A stretch of DNA of 64,000 nucleotides from Paenibacillus sp. FSL R7-0345 (GTDB taxonomy: Bacteria; Bacillota; Bacilli; Paenibacillales; Paenibacillaceae). Shown here piece after piece: positions 62,401 through 64,000 of the stretch (position 1 is its first letter; every line of letters starts with the position of its first letter). The position numbers and the translations under genes were made by a program. The DNA lies in the NCBI RefSeq assembly GCF_038595055.1, contig NZ_CP152002.1, positions 3,454,501 to 3,518,500 on the forward strand, in the 5' to 3' direction. The notes under the pieces are model-generated. The model worked only from the letters and a program-made list of their open reading frames with translations. It did no database searches and was not told the DNA's origin.

Positions 62401-62792
62401 AGGATGAGACGGCAGTGACAACGTTCGCTGACGTTAACCCGGATGCCTGGTATAGCGAGTCTGTGGCGAGTGCCCAGAAGCTGGGCATCGTGAACGGCAA
62501 AGGAAACGGCAGCTTTGGAGCCAATGACCAGATTACCCGTCAGGAAATGGCGGTAATGATCTACCGGCTTGCCAATCTGTTAAAAGTTCAGTTATCCGCT
62601 GAAGCCGGAAACCTGAACACTCCGTTTACCGACACGAAGCAGCTTAAGCCGGATGCGCTGCAGGCAGTGGAAGCAGTACGCAGTGCCGGGATTATAAATG
62701 GATTGCCTGACGGCCGCTTTGACCCGCAAGGGAAAGCTACACGCGCGCAGGCAGCAGTCGTTATTTACCGTCTGCTGGGTCAAACGGAATAA
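56442..62792 (+). CDS. Secreted S-layer-anchored multidomain glycoside hydrolase
   Basis: A 2116-residue exported enzyme. The signal peptide ends at PASA-N (31/32). Residues about 90-800 form a beta-sandwich plus Trp-rich (alpha/alpha)6-type catalytic module (YYRWWCNRFNLLEANIPGND, TWDMMQNSSQVGWEAYKIYG, NEFFWLEDYFFGTPW), similar in style to MGH1-like glycosidases. Then come a discoidin-like domain (907-1053), a PKD-like domain (1062-1150), FIVAR helices (1153-1227), a second discoidin-like domain (1238-1375), an Ig-like domain (1390-1465), FIVAR repeats (1466-1530, 1625-1690), a Pro-Thr linker and three SLH domains (1930-2115). SLH domains bind pyruvylated wall polymer, so it works at the cell surface, probably feeding the co-transcribed ABC importer. 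The exact glycan is unknown. Confidence 0.88.
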   Translation: MAKKKKWSRKMWVAALCTAVTLNAGIVPASANYTTDFVHEGVGTDYGEAQWKPGNQITAQPVDFSQETIGQMMQAIEDFDFAKFAQDNSDLPWIDSLLVNTGVIPDDAGDEGGANTLYSRGSALYMKTQDNSKLGFVGTVHYADTLNKDTMYSISLSTGGLTEDKSKRKNYPSHGDQTYSSGGLEINQRKFISAYNSAVTLLKLTNKGSQPVTVKMTVKSPFVTKAEGNELIGNRVAAPLMVGRAGEQYVEAMSYVDVHLSGDGMSAAGSKLVKEITVPAGGSVDEKVVMGWLAEEIPASKTQYASFKEAGNEQAFADQVTQYNEWWAENIPYIDVPDENVKKVLYYRWWCNRFNLLEANIPGNDWQFPMNMEGVLGYNNGITVSVPWAMQDLKWLRDPSYAYGTWLAQGEYSENANYKNNPGRPNIWTWDMMQNSSQVGWEAYKIYGGGDKVLKKFADFSANDVTGTLAHFKGNDPNLVYYNHGPITGNDGDTVSMHWKGGGNYARLDGSATAYANAVAAQQMYEQLGDTVKAAQMKEIAGKIQQAVLTGMWYDESDFDGDGVADTNGAGSFLHKKVEGSKDVFNPWRDNNMFVFNFGVVPKAGESGYDPKYLTQLYDYADPDYYPIFPFFTADQNSIMKRVEAFKNGETSAFGTDQFAWCNFGNYINTVRASLRYYPVNNIDSSTYKTLFDWGAWLHTVEPGNTDHLDSNEFFWLEDYFFGTPWTKDNPPNPSGKMVRAWIHHDTLGMMNYTVLEDMAGLQPRTDDIIELWPINVDYDHFAVDNVRYHDADLTVVWQDPAKYSDSNPYYAGIPAGYSLFINGERVLTTNEMSHILFDTATGKVTKPTGDVAGAVGDNTNTQVLFEKGSAVTLASADETTLAGNDKAVDMFNKAGVDVVHNGANLALAADTKIEASYIRSGSDVKKLADGSTIASITHTSNTALFGSSPNPSDSVTFDLGSSKTVDNVKVYFYNDRRPKGYSAPQTFGVEYLDRDGTTWRPVEGQFRYPDYVADNYNNVEFTAVETTALRVSFTHASGYSTGIKEIQIYNNNLTVTPAANRAPKVILETPVKVEQDAPLTLVPVIQDDGMPNGKLTYEWKLISGDGVVEAPVLDQAVLKAKFKATGEYKYELTVNDGELATTVEVPVTVFVATADLSAMISQFASKNTPLGPLVRNQDDYTPESWQQLQTVLTDAKTLLASAEYSLQEIQDMTGRLRTAINNLRYRNAALLAVPSASYTSAWESVYAINDGFIPRNSNNLNDKSIETQYGNWGGPGNSHWVQYTWQRPVTLSGSSLYFFDDGGGVMVPSDYRFEFWDSAAGEFVPVSGLSEKKMAKNAFNEVTFNEITTDRLRLTMDKQGGSFTGLKEWRAISSKAGGEEPLPADHGAITAVDPVSVSTTVNVMPVLPGKVTVTYADNTKGQADVVWDEIPENKLTIATDFVIFGKIEGSDVRASCRIYVKYDKSRLKTAIDTAADPAVNEEHYDGTEAQWEALAAALTAAQAVYGNDASTEGDIDTAYKALKNAFEALTPVADHGATITGITIPGGTLDQVAKEIVVPETTTIDQLKEGLTVRAGVTYAVYESDLLTLATELKTGYKVKVTGTDQVTTSTYTLALTTVQAPVNTFKLEEQLATAKALKQELYTEASWKPLAAAVSHAAELLESGTSRQTEIDEALDRLKAAVEGLQLVPSATPTPSPTPSPTLSPTPTSTPVVAIPGGTGASTSSPTPSPSSAPAVNKGTILLQPSAAADGKIAVKVAANEIEAAANELTDGTLTVKVTPGTAANQVAVELPIKTLAAAATISTVKLDTGSGVVILPQSFWKSSAGSSLTLLVQTGDSAGSTMNGAGTRSTFTLSIDGSVIPAERMLTQGIRLVLPYALQAGDKAHQVVAYSLLEDGTTRTVAGGKYNAASGLLEFSMKHNGTYMVRGANIGFTDLTNVVWAAEGIEALAARGAISGTAEGTFKPGANVTRGEFIKILMNAFDLQDETAVTTFADVNPDAWYSESVASAQKLGIVNGKGNGSFGANDQITRQEMAVMIYRLANLLKVQLSAEAGNLNTPFTDTKQLKPDALQAVEAVRSAGIINGLPDGRFDPQGKATRAQAAVVIYRLLGQTE
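61517..61570 (+). repeat. 12-bp coding repeat in the Pro-Thr linker
   Basis: Tandem units of ACACCGTCGCCA encode TPSP repeats, a flexible linker between the FIVAR domains and the C-terminal anchor. Confidence 0.8.
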
Positions 62793-62814
62793 GAACAGCA
62801 ATCGTATTAATGCT

Positions 62815-62855
62815 AAGCAGCCTGTTGAGCTTTCTCAACAGGCTGCTTTTTTTCT
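62815..62855 (+). terminator. Terminator of the glycan operon
   Basis: AAGCAGCCTGTTGAG and CTCAACAGGCTGCTT form a perfect 15-bp stem with loop CTTT, followed by a T run to about 62853. Confidence 0.9.
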
Positions 62856-62887
62856 TGGGGAAATGGCCGGCTTGTTCAACAATTAGC

Positions 62888-62916
62888 TTTACATAACAAT
62901 GAATTAGACGTAAAAT
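62888..62916 (+). promoter_or_regulatory. SigA-type promoter of rarD
   Basis: TTTACA (62888-62893) and TAAAAT (62911-62916) are 17 bp apart. Confidence 0.65.
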
Positions 62917-62953
62917 CCGTTTATTCAACGGTGTAAGAAGAGGAGAACTGAAA

Positions 62954-63832
62954 ATGAATAACGGGTTAGTCAATGCTATTATTGCGTATATCATGTGGGG
63001 GATTCTCCCGCTCTACTGGAAGCTGTTTAATGATGTGCCGGCAGGCGAAATTCTGTCTCACCGGGTGGTCTGGTCGTTCGTCTTCATGGCTATTCTCGTC
63101 ACTATCCAGCGCCGCTGGGGTGATATTAAGCGGATTGCTACTAACCGCACACATCTGCTATCACTGACAGCCAGCGGACTGCTGATCGCAGGGAATTGGC
63201 TTATCTTCATCTGGGCGGTGAATAACGGGCATGTCGTCGAGACAAGCCTCGGCTATTATTTAAACCCGTTATTGAATGTATTACTGGCGGTCGTCTTCCT
63301 TCAAGAAAAGCCAAACCGCGGCCAATGGCTGGCAATTGCTATCGCTGGCGCTGCGGTACTTATTATTGCCGTCAACTACGGACGCTTCCCATGGGTCGCG
63401 ATTTCACTGGCCGCGTCGTTTGGCTTGTACGGCCTTGCAAAAAAGAAAACCATGCAGGATGCTTCTGCAGGCTTGCTGTCGGAGACGGCTGTAGTTTTGC
63501 CTATTGCGCTCGGTTACTGGATTTACTTAGGAGCTACAGGTGATTCAACAGCATGGACGCTATCACCGTCTATGTTTGTCGGTTTGTTGCTCTCCGGCGT
63601 GGTGACAGCCCTGCCGCTGCTCTTTTTTGCGCGGGCAGCTGCCCGGATGTCGCTGTCTACGCTCGGATTTGTACAATACATTGGACCGACCATAATGCTG
63701 GTATTAAGCATATTTGTGTTTAAAGAGACCGTTTCACCGGTTACGCTGGTCGGCTTTGCACTTATCTGGACAGCGCTCTTTGTATACGCGGTGTCATCGG
63801 TTCGAGCTACAAAGCTTGCCAAGGCAGGCTGA
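62954..63832 (+). CDS. rarD: RarD-type EamA-family permease
   Basis: This 292-residue protein has ten predicted membrane helices in two EamA halves. The start GLVNAIIAYIMWGILPLYWKL, the loop EILSHRVVWSF and NWLIFIWAVNNGHVVETSLGYYLNPL are hallmarks of RarD, linked in name to chloramphenicol sensitivity in Pseudomonas but without a proven substrate. GAAGAGGAG lies before ATG 62954. It is monocistronic with its own promoter and terminator. Confidence 0.92.
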   Translation: MNNGLVNAIIAYIMWGILPLYWKLFNDVPAGEILSHRVVWSFVFMAILVTIQRRWGDIKRIATNRTHLLSLTASGLLIAGNWLIFIWAVNNGHVVETSLGYYLNPLLNVLLAVVFLQEKPNRGQWLAIAIAGAAVLIIAVNYGRFPWVAISLAASFGLYGLAKKKTMQDASAGLLSETAVVLPIALGYWIYLGATGDSTAWTLSPSMFVGLLLSGVVTALPLLFFARAAARMSLSTLGFVQYIGPTIMLVLSIFVFKETVSPVTLVGFALIWTALFVYAVSSVRATKLAKAG

Positions 63833-63855
63833 CATTAAAAGGATTCTGTATCGCC

Positions 63856-63898
63856 AAAACGGCCATTTCCGCAAGAGGCGGAAATGGCCGTTTTTTTT
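63856..63898. terminator. Strong bidirectional terminator
   Basis: AAAACGGCCATTTCCGC and its complement form a 17-bp perfect stem with loop AAGAG, followed by eight T. It likely also serves a converging gene at the right edge. Confidence 0.92.
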
Positions 63899-63935
63899 AA
63901 AAGTAATTGCTTATGTTAAGGAATCTCCTCAATAC

Positions 63936-63998
63936 TCACAAACTGCTAAACACAATATTACGCAGCTTACGGGTGATAGGGAGGGTGCCGGCATCTCT
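63936..63998 (-). CDS. C-terminal end of a converging gene (partial)
   Basis: On the minus strand a frame entering from the right edge reads RDAGTLPITRKLRNIVFSSL and stops at TGA 63938-63936, 41 bp before the shared terminator. Composition and position look like a real protein end, but 20 residues are too few to assign it. Confidence 0.35.
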   Translation of the reverse strand, partial: RDAGTLPITRKLRNIVFSSL

Positions 63999-64000
63999 TT

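Overview
The window reads as chromosomal DNA of an endospore-forming Firmicute, most likely Paenibacillus. Strong Shine-Dalgarno sites are typically Gram-positive and TTG/GTG starts are frequent. The gene set (lutABC, paiA, a yoaS/yoaT-like pair, S-layer-homology domains, an unsaturated glucuronyl hydrolase, type III PKS, many sugar-use genes) fits that genus. The genus call is inference. I see no phage, transposon, tRNA, rRNA or CRISPR array.

Layout. 1-4.3 kb: tail of a probable ROK regulator, a sorbitol/xylitol-type zinc dehydrogenase behind a structured leader, and a manganese ABC transporter (ATPase, permease, lipoprotein). 4.3-8.6 kb: an Asp-box (BNR) repeat protein, a small beta-rich protein and two glycosyltransferases, possibly a surface or spore-surface locus. 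8.7-15.6 kb: cardiolipin synthase, an asymmetric heterodimeric ABC exporter and a two-component system. 15.7-26.5 kb: a small hydrophilic protein, a TetR/MFS efflux operon with a paired operator, a type III polyketide operon (synthase, methyltransferase, flavoprotein), a DUF2975/DUF817 membrane pair, and a TetR/MMPL exporter pair sharing an identical 18-bp palindrome. 26.5-34.7 kb: two CNNM/CorC-type transporters with an unusual leader hairpin, lutABC, and divergent aldA. These two units together can take lactaldehyde to lactate to pyruvate. A gene-poor, low-complexity stretch and an acetyltransferase follow.

35-40.2 kb: an intracellular pectin/glucuronide-degrading operon (GH88, GH43, GH28, esterase), in which the GH43 gene carries an in-frame TGA at a conserved tryptophan. 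40.3-45 kb: a LysR regulator divergent from zwf-tal-gnd (oxidative pentose phosphate pathway). 45-49.2 kb: ROK regulator, MFS sugar-type transporter, sugar O-acetyltransferase, MarR and PaiA. 49.3-62.8 kb: a LacI-controlled glycan system consisting of the regulator, an 806-aa cytoplasmic putative glycosidase, a lipoprotein with two permeases, and a 2116-aa secreted, S-layer-anchored multidomain hydrolase. Three matching TTTAAACGTTTAAA-type operators mark it as one regulon. The window closes with rarD and probably the 3' end of a converging gene.

The most notable observations are the hairpin placed between the ribosome binding site and the TTG start of both CNNM genes, the nonsense codon in GH43, the LacI regulon with its giant surface enzyme, and the srsABC-like polyketide operon.
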